DNA of 64,000 bases, taken from positions 18,772,501 through 18,836,500 of the forward strand of contig NC_092580.1 of the NCBI RefSeq assembly GCF_037975245.1. The letters are read 5' to 3'. The stretch is from Apostichopus japonicus (Eukaryota > Echinodermata > Holothuroidea > Aspidochirotida > Stichopodidae). This document shows positions 55,001 through 64,000 of the stretch, in pieces. Numbering within the stretch: position 1 is the first letter of the stretch; every line of letters starts with the position of its first letter. The notes beneath the pieces are model-generated. The model did no database searches. It was given only the letters and a program-made list of their open reading frames with translations, and had not been told where the DNA came from. The translations under genes were made by a program, and so were the position numbers.

Positions 55001-56370
55001 AGCTCTAATTTTAACTAAGTGATGCAAAAACAAGTACAAATAGGGCCACAAAACAGAACAAAACCATTCCATTTATTATTCATTGAAAACAAAACCATTA
55101 CTTTTATTTTTCATTAAAAACCAAATCGGTACCAGAGCACTGTCCACTATATCAGATCTCTCAAATCACTTCGTTAATTTTGTTTAATTTTTATCGATTA
55201 TCCACACTTCCCGAGATGTGCAGAAAGTGTCTGCCAAACGTCGCTGTATCGTACCTGACGTATCTAACGGAAGAGCCGGTTTTGTTACTATAATATTTGT
55301 GGTAACTTGATCGGTCAGACTGTGTCATTTGCCATGTCGGAGCATCGCAACTGCATTAATGTGTTAAGAGAGAGCTCTATGAATAAAGCACACAGCAGGG
55401 TGTTTATAATCCAGCCTTGTCAAATGCCTGTTGGTTATTCCATCCACAATAGCTGTCATTTGCATGAGGATCACTCTGAATGAAAAGGTCTCAGAAAACT
55501 TTCCCGGCATCTAATGACAAACATGAAACACTTAACTGGTATACACTTGCTTTTCAAATTCCATTTTCTTTGATGGATTTTTTCCCTTTTTTCTCTCTAT
55601 TTCTCGCTCAGGAGAGCAGATAATGTCGTCCTAAAATTTGCTTGAGAAGACAATCCCAACCGTGTTTGCATCGAAGAAGAACTGAGGGGTTTGGAAATCT
55701 ACGGAATGAATTAAAAAACTTTTTTGTTTCGGTAAACATGAGAGAACGAGAAGCGAATGCAATTACTGAGGGAGCGATTAGGATCAAAAAGAAATTTATC
55801 TTATCACCTCACGCGATGAAGGCGGGGGAAGCCAGAGAGTGGGATGTACGTGAATGTAATTCAGACGTACGACTCTATGTTAATGACACATGTAGAGTAA
55901 GGAACTACAGATATACGGACGCACTGACAGCTGTGCAAGACAAAAACGCAGATTTACTGCTGATCGTATGTTCAAATGTTTCATGTTAAGTTGGGGAGAG
56001 TTTGGACAATTACTCGCACTAGACAAATTTAACTGGGTATGAAGATATGCCTCAAAATAACATTTTCTTCAAATAGTTAGTTGTCTCCCATTTTATTGAA
56101 AGAAAGGAATTTTCAAGCATGTTTAAAATGGCAAGGTGACAGGACTGAAGGAAACAATCAGCAACCTGGACAAGAAGCAATGACTATATATCTCTTTCGA
56201 GATCCGGCTTTAGGAATCACAAATTTCGAGTTGGTTAGCATCATGTTTGATCTCTAGAGTAAGGGAAATATGTCACCAAAACAGAACTAGTATTGTTCGA
56301 TACAGGTGACAAACGCCTACAGTGGAATTACGACCTTCCTTACCCGTTTCGAACATCTGGACATACAATC
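52081..56370. other. Non-coding or unassigned stretch
   Basis: I searched the minus strand for the missing DCP1 exons (motifs such as DPYI, WEKTD, EGTLFVY, DLEFQL, FLLYRN) and did not find them. T- and A-runs and a G run (about 54,290-54,302) are present. A plus-strand frame at 55,642-55,989 (115 codons) has no recognisable domain and is not called. Confidence 0.5.
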
Positions 56371-56442
56371 AGCGTCCATAGCCTAGTGGTTAGGGTGTCC
56401 TCGTACAGAGCGGGAGGCACGGGTTCGATTCCCGTGGAGGCT
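56371..56442 (+). repeat. tRNA-like Pol III element (tRNA pseudogene or SINE head)
   Basis: It has a perfect box A (TAGCCTAGTGG, 56,379-56,389) and box B (GGTTCGATTCC, 56,422-56,432). It folds as a cloverleaf with a 7-bp acceptor stem (one mismatch), a D stem (one mismatch), an anticodon stem (one mismatch) and a perfect T stem. The 7-nt anticodon loop GTACAGA would give the unusual anticodon ACA. A T6 run at 56,448-56,453 would terminate Pol III, and a TA run follows at about 56,490. The mismatches and odd anticodon favour a SINE or pseudogene over a working tRNA. Confidence 0.6.
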
Positions 56443-56447
56443 GGAAA

Positions 56448-56453
56448 TTTTTT
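56448..56453 (+). terminator. Pol III terminator-like T6
   Basis: Six T residues begin six bases after the tRNA-like element. Confidence 0.5.
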
Positions 56454-58114
56454 CACTGTTCTTGATTTTCCAACTCAACACGATTTTCAAATATATATAT
56501 ATATAGCTTAGCACTAAGTGATCATAGGAATTAAATTACATATCTCCACAGGCAAATAAGTTCTTCAAGAAAGATGACTGCCCGAAAATACAAAATTGAA
56601 GTACATTTCACATTCAAGAAAAAATTGGCCATGATTCTAACTGATAATTTTGGCTTGTTGTCTACAATAAAATTTATTTTTCTCTGAACACTAGATTTCC
56701 TTTCCAAGTCTGTCCTGTGTAACGTTGGAAGTTGCTGTGTAATGTGTAACAGACCTACTGTATACAGAATAAGTCTTGCATGGAACACCTTTACATAAAT
56801 CTTGGTACAACCTTCTGTAGGTTTTCCCTGTTTGATGAGTTAATCTACTACTGATGAATAACATACTACCTTCGCATAAACTCTTAGCTTTCAAAGAATA
56901 GTTTCTCCAACAGCTCTTCTTGTTCCATCTTCCAATCTCCCATTTCCAACACCACCCCCCCCCCCCCTTTCTCCTCACTTCTACACAAAAAAAGCATATT
57001 GTGACGCAGCATATTGTATTACTGTACGTCCACTGCTACTCGTTTCCGATAAAACATTCGAGGAATATATTAGTGACCTCGAAATATTTAACTGCTTCTT
57101 TGGGTACCCTTTAATTCTCCAGTCACAACTTTTGGATTGATTTGCTGTCACTAATCAGTGACCTCTTCTTTTTTTTTAAGAAACTTGACATAGGCATTCA
57201 GGTGAGAGTAAATTCTACCCTCGAAGAAGAAACCACAAGGTTGCCAACACCCTGGTATGCTTAGATTAGTCGCAAGGACTGCTAGAATGACAGCAGCCTC
57301 AGTGCATCCTATTTAGCAGATGATCCACGCCAATAGCCACTGGCTCATTCATTAAGCGTGGTATCAACTGAGTTCAGCGTACAGTCTGGCAAAAACCTGA
57401 ACGCCCCGAGCGCCAACTGGAAAGTGAACCAGATAAGTTTGTTAATTAACTGTCGTACCGGGCAAAAGTCAGTGTTTATGTTGTTGCAGTGCCGTGTGTT
57501 CGGCATACGGTATTCCTATGAAGGAATAGTACAGAGCGTCCCCCCCTGGCGGACCAAAATGTGGCTAATTACCAGCCTGACCTCTGGTAAAAAGTCACTC
57601 TCTGATAGACAACAGGAAAATGTCAAGGGGCTTTCACCCCATGGGCTTTGCTTTCTGCGACTATAAGGGTCAAAATTATGGAATGCAGTAGTTTTTTCCC
57701 CCCCATCTTTTCTCCAAACAGATGTTCCAATTCCACGTAACATTACGCCATGAACAAAATCAATACTTTTTGAGACGTATGGGTGTAACTACAGAATAGA
57801 GATTTTTCAAAATCAAATTTTAGTTAAAAGATACTCTTATAGACAAAAAAAGAAAAAACATCCACCACATATCTTACAATAAACTGTAGTACATGTGAAT
57901 CCTGATCGACAAATCAGTTATAATATTCATTAGAAGAACTGCACGTGCAAATCATGTCAACAATAATAACGGTTAACAAATCATGTCAACAATGTGAATG
58001 TTTATGCTAATTGTAACAAATCATGTAAACAATGTTAATGGTTTTACTTATTGTGAATACAAAGATCTCTCCTCTTTTATTGTAGTATGCTAGTACTTGT
58101 TTACATAATATTTA

Positions 58115-58525
58115 GGGTACCAGTGGACTGAGTATACCTGCAATGTCCCCCTGTAAGAATTGGAGTACTAGTGAACTGAGGTTACAATGACCAGCTATAC
58201 AAATTGGAGTAACAGTGAACTGAGGATACCTGCAATGTTCCCCCCCCCCCCCCGAAAGAATTGGAATAACAGTGAACTGAGGATACCTGCAATGTCCCCC
58301 CCCCCCGAAAGAATTGGAGTAACAGTGAACTGAGGGTACCTGCAATGTCCCCCCCCCCCAAAAGAATTGGAGTAACAGTGAACTGAGGATACCTGCAATG
58401 TCCCCCCCCCCCCCGAAAGAATTGGAGTAACAGTGAACTGAGGATACCTGCAATGTCCCCCCCCCCCCCCGAAAGACTTGGGAGTACCAGTGAACTGAGG
58501 GTACCTGCAATGTCCTTCTGTAAGA
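58115..58525 (+). repeat. About 60-bp minisatellite E with long C runs, about 7 copies
   Basis: The unit is gaaagaattggagtaacagt then gaactgaggatacctgcaat, followed by gt and a C run. The C run differs in length in each copy (about 3 to 15 C). The minus strand therefore carries regularly spaced runs of ten or more G. Gly-rich open frames on minus are artefacts. Confidence 0.95.
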
Positions 58526-60515
58526 ATTACACGAATATTTCATACACTCAAACTACTGCACAATCACTTGTCACTTTTATCGAATTGTTAACAAAAATTG
58601 TTGCGCTGAAAGTTTTTCCTACCATCTGTTTTAAATGAATATAGTGCATACATACTTACATTATTACCCTCAATGTTAAAGTTAAAAATTCATGAATGCT
58701 TTGAACATTTTCGCAAGAAAATATCTCGTTTTAATGTAATTTCACTTACAAAGAAACTGCAAAATTGAAAATGGCAAGGTCTTTTGAGTTTGCAATCAAA
58801 GAAACAACATGTAAGAAGTTTTGAGACTTGACTTAGTTTGTTATACTGTTTCTTGAATTTAACAGAGAACATAGTCCCCACAGGGTGAATTGTATAAGTA
58901 TTAAAAATAGGCATTCACTGCACACCTGCTTTTTCTTGTACAGGGTTTCTGTGAATGATCTAAATTATCACAGAAAATTACTTCCACTGGAAACAATAAA
59001 AATGAAAACAGTGCATATCTGATGAGAGGAAGGAAAGAAAATGCTCCCCCCCCCCCACACCTCCCACCCATCCCTAATTCTGTCACAATTATGCATGCAG
59101 TCACAAATGAAGTATTCTTCTTTTTACAAAACAACTGCGTTACCAAATAAAATAGCTTAGAGAAAGACTGTCTGCAGGCAGTAATTATCAGGGTGTCAGA
59201 TTCAGAAGTCTGTTGGGACAGTAAATCTTTCAATCCAGAGATTAGCTGACTGACCCATTTATACACAATTTTATCATTTTCGTTAATAAGATATATAAAG
59301 AAATTGATACGAGGCAGACGTATATATCTGTCAATTGGCGGGCATTAATTAAAGGAGACGGTTTCAATTGCATACAAATCCACTTCAAGCAAGAGGGAAA
59401 TATACTGTCATTTTCATACATTAACGGTACTACATATTTGACAATGGGATCCAGGGGATGATTTTGTTGTAACCTTATTAACTCTTATTAAGTCTTTAAT
59501 AGTTATTGTTCTTACCCTTCAGTGTAGGCCAGATAATATTTTCACTTTTTTCTGCTGCTTTGCTCTATATTTTGCCTTCTGTTTTGTTTGACTATGTTGC
59601 TGGTTTTTTTCAATTATCTCTTCTTTTTTTGGGGGGGAGGGGGATAAAAAGGGGGGGAGGGGGATGGGAGTGGGAGTGGGATTGCTCGAATATTCCTTTA
59701 TTCTCAAGTGAAAGAATTAAGGTCTCCTTAAGCCTTACTATGTACTATAAGTACCATATTACTCTCAAAATAGAAAATATAGAAAGAAAGTAATAAGTAA
59801 CTTTGTCAAATATTGGCTCTTTTATAAATTCTAAAATATTAGATCAATTTTAAGTGTCTTCCTTGTGTTTACTCTCATGAATTTTAATCATATTTATAAT
59901 GTTGCTATTTGTTGTGTTCATTTTTTACTTTGTTTTCCTCCTTTTTTGGTTTTTTCTTATTTCATCTGAAATCTTTCCTTTTTCACAATATCTTTTTCTT
60001 GTTTGTAACCTGTTCAATGTTACTTCATGTCTGTATATTTTATTGTATACAACTCTCCATCCCCTCTTCGGATATTATACACAGAGATATAAATAAACAG
60101 AATCTGTCATTGCTATACCTAGCTCACTCTGCATATGTAACGATTTGGATGAATTCATCATACATACTGTTGTTCATTCACAGTTAAATTAAGACTAATT
60201 ATTGAATTGTCTTAACTTCTTTGATGAGAAAATTTAAAAATGACTCACATTTTTCTTGGGGTACAGAAAGGTTTACTAGCGCTTTGATTGAATAGAATGG
60301 TAAGTTGATAATAGCCCATCAAGGAATAATTAATCGGGTATCGCATCACAAAATACTATGCAAAATTTGGCAAATTGCTATACAGTACAAGTGTAGAGAT
60401 ACAGCAGTAAAACTGCTGCACAAAATGTTGAATACTAAATGCAGGGATGAGCCTGGGGTAAAAAAAATTTCACAGAACTTTGCAAAAATTGCGGTATAGG
60501 CTCAAGTTTGCATAT
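58526..60515. other. Non-coding stretch
   Basis: No gene is supported. G-rich patch at about 59,629-59,675, T-rich sequence at about 59,900-60,010, and a C run at about 59,046-59,056. Open frames here are low-complexity. Confidence 0.55.
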
Positions 60516-61001
60516 GGGTCATTCCATGTCAAATCAACCAGTGGTCCCCAGGTGACCCTCTCAGATTTAGATGAAACTTCATCAGAATGATTGAGTATGT
60601 CCCAAATGAACACATACAAAAAATTAAAATCATACTCCATGTCGTTTTCGAGATATGGCCCGTTGAAATTTGGTCGTTGCGGCCATTTTGCTCGTTTGCG
60701 ATTCCCAAAAAGTGACTTTTGTGATATTTTCCGACTTTGAAAGCTCATAATTCAGTCTTTGTAGCAGGTAGAGAGCTCAAATTTGGTATTCTATCTTACT
60801 TCTTGCCAAAATTTATGAATCTGCACTCAATTTAACTGTATCTCCTTTATTTTTCTGGTTATGATCACCCAAAGTAGGCACTTTATTCTGTCAAAAATGT
60901 TTTTTGAGATTTTTAAGGTCACCCTGTGCCCACATGAGAGGTCACATGAATCGTATATTCCTTGGATATAATCTATGGTTGCATGTCTATACCCATAAGC
61001 A

Positions 61002-61244
61002 ATTATAAGCCCACCAATGCATTAATTAAGAAATGGCATGGGGCCAAAGTTGGCTCCAGCCAGAAAAAGGTCAAAAAGACCCCGCCCTTCTTGACCCCGC
61101 GATCAATTGAAACATTGATTGAAATTTACACCAGTTAAATATATATATTATATCTACTTGTACATCAAATTTCAGCTTTGGCACTCAACTCCTTCATGGT
61201 GTGGTGGCAATTTGAATATTAGACGTTTTTCGCACATTTTTTAA
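61002..61244 (+). repeat. Left copy of long inverted repeat (inner part)
   Basis: It pairs with 63,748-64,000. It includes a TA-rich middle and the sequence GACGTTTTTCGCAC near its inner end. Confidence 0.95.
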
Positions 61245-61484
61245 TCTCAAGCTTATATATTTGTCATGTAATCATAGTCTAAGAATGAGTGTTATGATCA
61301 TTGTATCCTTGTTTCAGTCAGCTGAATCAAAATGTAACATAACAAATTGTTTTAGGTCAAATTAATGACATTTAATCACATCATTAACGATTCACGCACA
61401 TGTAAATTACTGGTTCTGTCACAACTCTCAATGCTTCAATGTCCTTACAGTTTTCTTACCACACATGGATGTCCATATACAAGT

Positions 61485-61605
61485 AAAACAAGTTTAGCAC
61501 ACTTTAATTTCTTTTACTTGATGAATGCTTGCAGTGTGGCTTAATATACAAGTTAGCACACTTTACTGTAATTTGTTTACTTGATGAATGCTTGCAGTTT
61601 GGTTG
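61485..61605 (+). repeat. Two-copy tandem duplication inside the transposon
   Basis: Two copies of about 60 bp share 'tagcacacttta' and tttacttgatgaatgcttgc followed by 'agt'. Confidence 0.85.
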
Positions 61606-62001
61606 GAATGGTCTTTTAAGTATTCATGAGGAAGAGTGTACTGGCTGCTTCCATGTCCCTGTAACTCTGGAGCACTGATGACACAAATAATAGCTCAGAA
61701 TGGTATCCAACAATTATTGTGGGTGTTTTGTGGCCAAGGAAGTGCATTGGAGTTCTTGGTTTGTTTCATTAACTTCACAAAGACATCATTTTCTTTCTCT
61801 GAAATTTCCACTATATACCAATGTACCACTCATTGTCGTACATTCCATCGATGTAACGCTTGGTTGGTACTCTTTCATGTCAGCCTGAGGTTGAATATTA
61901 GCAGAAATGGATTCTCTCTCCTCTGCATGGTCTCTAATGGGCACAATTTTGCAGTGGTTGGTCATTGGAGAGTCGCAGCTTCTCAATCTTTCCAACATCA
62001 A
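61600..62001 (-). pseudogene. Decayed transposon-encoded protein fragment
   Basis: Read on minus with at least two frameshifts and internal stops, the stretch gives 'YDNEWYIG', then 'EKENDVFVKLM', 'ALPWPQNTHNNCWIP' and 'QYTLPHEYL'. The spacing W-Y-I-G ... V-x-F/L-M ... W-P ... C-W-I-P ... Y-x-L resembles an uncharacterised domain I recall from transposon-linked proteins of marine invertebrates. I cannot name the family. It no longer encodes an intact product; its position between the inverted repeats suggests it belonged to this element. Confidence 0.45.
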
Positions 62002-62048
62002 TGGGTATAAAAATATGATGAGATCTTATTCCTGCTATAGTTTATGAT

Positions 62049-62125
62049 GGTGTCTGCACGTGACACACTGGTAGTATTGTTCTAGAATGTAGTGTCTACA
62101 TGTGACACACAGGTGATATTGTTCA
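62049..62125 (+). repeat. Two-copy repeat of about 40 bp
   Basis: The motif gtgtctgcacgtgacacac, then 'tggtagtattgttc', recurs as gtgtctacatgtgacacac, then 'aggtgatattgttc'. Confidence 0.8.
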
Positions 62126-62858
62126 AAAGGTTTATACAAATGAGTTACCAGTGTTTGTATAGCATGAGGGGGAAAAAAAGGGGACTGGGTTAGGTTAAAG
62201 CAGCATTTTGCGTCCTTTTCTATGTTTTTTTTCAACCTCACTGATTCCTCGATGCCATAATGACATACATAACTAGCTTATCTATTCAAATCTTACTTCA
62301 AATGGTGGCATAAAAGTTGAAAAATTTACAACTTTTAACTTTGTATTTCTCGAAGATATTTTCCGTTGGGATCCCAATAAACCTCACCCATAATATGAAT
62401 ATTTAAAAGCGACGAACGTCATTGATCGATATGTAATACAACACCATGCTTGATTTGTGTAGATTGTCTATGGCAGTTGAACCAGGGAGTTGTTAGAGTA
62501 CCAGCTCGCTGGTTGTAACAAGTTACCAACTCGACGTTTTTGAATCTATATTTAGCAACGGCTCAAACTAAACCTGCATCTCTGATTGGTTGAGTTCAAA
62601 CTAGTGGGTTGGGGGAACTGTATAGATGCGATTAATATGAAATGTGTAATTTGTCGGAGGACACTTTTCACATTATCTACAAATGTCCTTAATTACTTGC
62701 CAATTACTTGCTTTTGACAGGAAAAAATGGGCTAATATCTTAGTTTGCTGTTTTGTGATTGATATAAAAAACTTGATGGACTTGTCAAAAAAATGGAAAA
62801 CGGTGACCAAATGCAAATGCTGCTTTAAAGCCAGACAGCAGTAAGACAGACACGAGTC

Positions 62859-63430
62859 TAAAAAGAAAAGTCCAGGTCAAAATTTCTTTTTGATATACTG
62901 TATGTTAAAAATGAACATAATCTAAGCATTCTGGTGAAATTTGCATTCAATTCCTACAGTATGTTCAATTTTTGAGATATTGACAGTTGAAGTTATCTGA
63001 TATTCTACTGTACCAAAGTGAACTTGAAGCAAACAGGTGTAATGTCACAGTTGCACACTGACAAATAATGTTTTCTTTTTTCTGTATTTTTCAGTCTATT
63101 GATTTGACCTTAATTGGATAGGAATACTAGTTTGTCTAAAGGGGATGTGAAGATTATAAAATACCAATACCTATGGAAGCATCCACTTGTGGAGTATAAA
63201 ATTAGACATAAATTTTAAAGAAAAAAATAGCTTTAGTTATCATAGTGCAACAATGACATCAAATCCGTTTGCTCCAAGTTCACTTTTAGTACCAAAAGGT
63301 GGCAACTTCAACTGTCAATATCTCAAAAAAGGTACATAGGAATTGAATGCAAATTTCATCAGAATGCTTGGATTATGTTCCTCTTTTAAACATCACAAAG
63401 AAATTTTGACCTGGACTATTCTTTTAAGTA
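62859..63430. mobile_element. Foldback (MITE-like) element, family copy 3, nested in the large transposon
   Basis: Arms of about 190 bp (62,859-63,060 and 63,250-63,430) are inverted copies. They start from AGTCCAGGTCAAAATTTCTT, pass through 'GAAATTTGCATTCAATTCCT' and 'GAGATATTGACAGTTGAAGT', and end near GTGAACTTG(A/G)AGCAAAC. It is the best-preserved member of the family seen at 1634 and 22,715. It has no coding capacity. Since it sits inside the larger element, it inserted later. Confidence 0.85.
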
Positions 63431-63747
63431 CTGGCAGATTTAAATTGTATTGTGTGGTTTAATCCATGTTTCTCTACAAAAACTCTACAACAGTACTGTA
63501 TACTACTGTATATAAGGCTCCAAATTGTGTCGTGTGTTATGGGAGATTTTGAGGCACTACAGGTATGAGGGACCAGCCTATTGGAGGGTTAACTGAAGTG
63601 ATCATGTATTGCAGTGGAATACATGCATAATCAACCCATTTCTAAAAACAATAATAAAAACAATCTTTTTTCTAACTGCAAAAAATACATTACACAAGCT
63701 TCAAACTTGAAATACACTGTATGATATTAACTTAGTGTACGGAGTTG

Positions 63748-64000
63748 TTAAAAAATGTGCGAAAAACGTCTAATATTCAAATTGCCACCATACCATGAAG
63801 GAGTTGAGTGCCAAAGCTGAAATTTGATGTACAAGTAGATATAATATATATATTTAACTGGTGTAAATTTCAATCAATGTTTCAATTGATCGCGGGGTCA
63901 ACCGGGGTCAAGAAGGGCGGGGTCTTTTTGACCTTTTTCTGGCTGGAGCCAACTTTGGCCCCATGCCATTTCGTAATTAATGCATTGGTGGGCTTATAAT
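63748..64000 (-). repeat. Right copy of long inverted repeat, continues past the window
   Basis: Reverse complement of 61,002-61,244, with an extra 10 bases duplicating part of a 'gaccccgg' string. An open frame running to the window edge lies wholly within it and is not a gene. Confidence 0.95.

Larger units (their letters stand above)
60516..64000. mobile_element. Large DNA transposon with long terminal inverted repeats, right end cut by the window
   Basis: Bases 61,002-61,244 are the reverse complement of 63,748-64,000 at very high identity, with one 10-base insertion in the right arm. The left arm most likely starts near 60,516 ('GGGTCATTCCATGTC'), so the full inverted repeat may exceed 700 bp and the right one continues past 64,000. 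About 2.5 kb lies between the visible arms. It holds a decayed coding remnant on minus (61,600-62,001), two short tandem duplications (61,485-61,605 and 62,049-62,125) and a nested foldback element. Superfamily not identified. Confidence 0.7.

Noticed and set aside
55642-55989. 115-codon plus-strand frame
   Set aside because: The longest non-repeat frame in the right half, but with no domain, no signal and no splice partner. It lies opposite the expected DCP1 upstream region. Left uncalled.
58112-58543. 143-codon minus-strand frame rich in Gly and HCRYPQFT repeats
   Set aside because: Translation of minisatellite E; the C-run lengths vary, so the frame is accidental.
61636-62010. 124-codon plus-strand frame
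   Set aside because: It lies opposite the decayed minus-strand transposon protein, and the minus strand carries the recognisable landmarks.

Overview
The window reads as nuclear DNA of an invertebrate animal. It is AT-rich, its genes are split by long GT-AG introns, DNA-transposon debris is abundant, and there is an unusual density of tandem repeats. One gene is recognised with confidence: the metazoan mRNA-decapping cofactor DCP1, on the minus strand. A marine deuterostome such as an echinoderm is my guess from overall texture only; nothing in the window proves it.

Left part (1-15.4 kb). The first 6.6 kb is non-coding, with a long (TA)n tract and a 53-bp-arm hairpin. At 7.0-12.6 kb lie two head-to-head paralogous genes for small acidic coiled-coil proteins (224 and 218 aa by my splicing). 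Each has two exons, with the intron at the same aligned residue and in the same phase (2). They share a 1.05 kb central promoter region. The intron of the right-hand copy holds a 30-bp minisatellite carrying 20 copies of TACGTCA, and a perfect CRE (TGACGTCA) lies 90 bp upstream of its ATG. I do not recognise the family.

Middle part (15.4-35 kb). Four plus-strand exon candidates join in frame into a protein with a short coiled coil followed by a TNF/C1q-like beta-sandwich. This is tentative. Its third intron contains an old foldback element. The rest is non-coding, with a 30-bp minisatellite (29.35-30.31 kb) that includes a near-identical 121-bp higher-order duplication.

DCP1 (35.2-50.6 kb, minus strand). 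Five coding exons give the last 416 residues: the end of the EVH1 domain, a leucine-rich motif, a long disordered S/T/P/Q-rich middle, and the C-terminal trimerisation helices. All splice phases agree. The exons for the start of the protein were not found and probably lie beyond 64,000. Three minisatellites or purine tracts sit within or beside the gene: a 37-bp array in an intron, a 40-bp array just upstream of the first visible exon, and a G/A-rich tract in the likely 3' UTR.

Right part (51-64 kb). Here are a tRNA-like Pol III element, a 60-bp array with long C runs, and at the edge a large transposon with long terminal inverted repeats that runs off the window. It contains a decayed minus-strand coding remnant and a nested foldback element. 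Related foldback elements occur at 1.6 kb and 22.7 kb.
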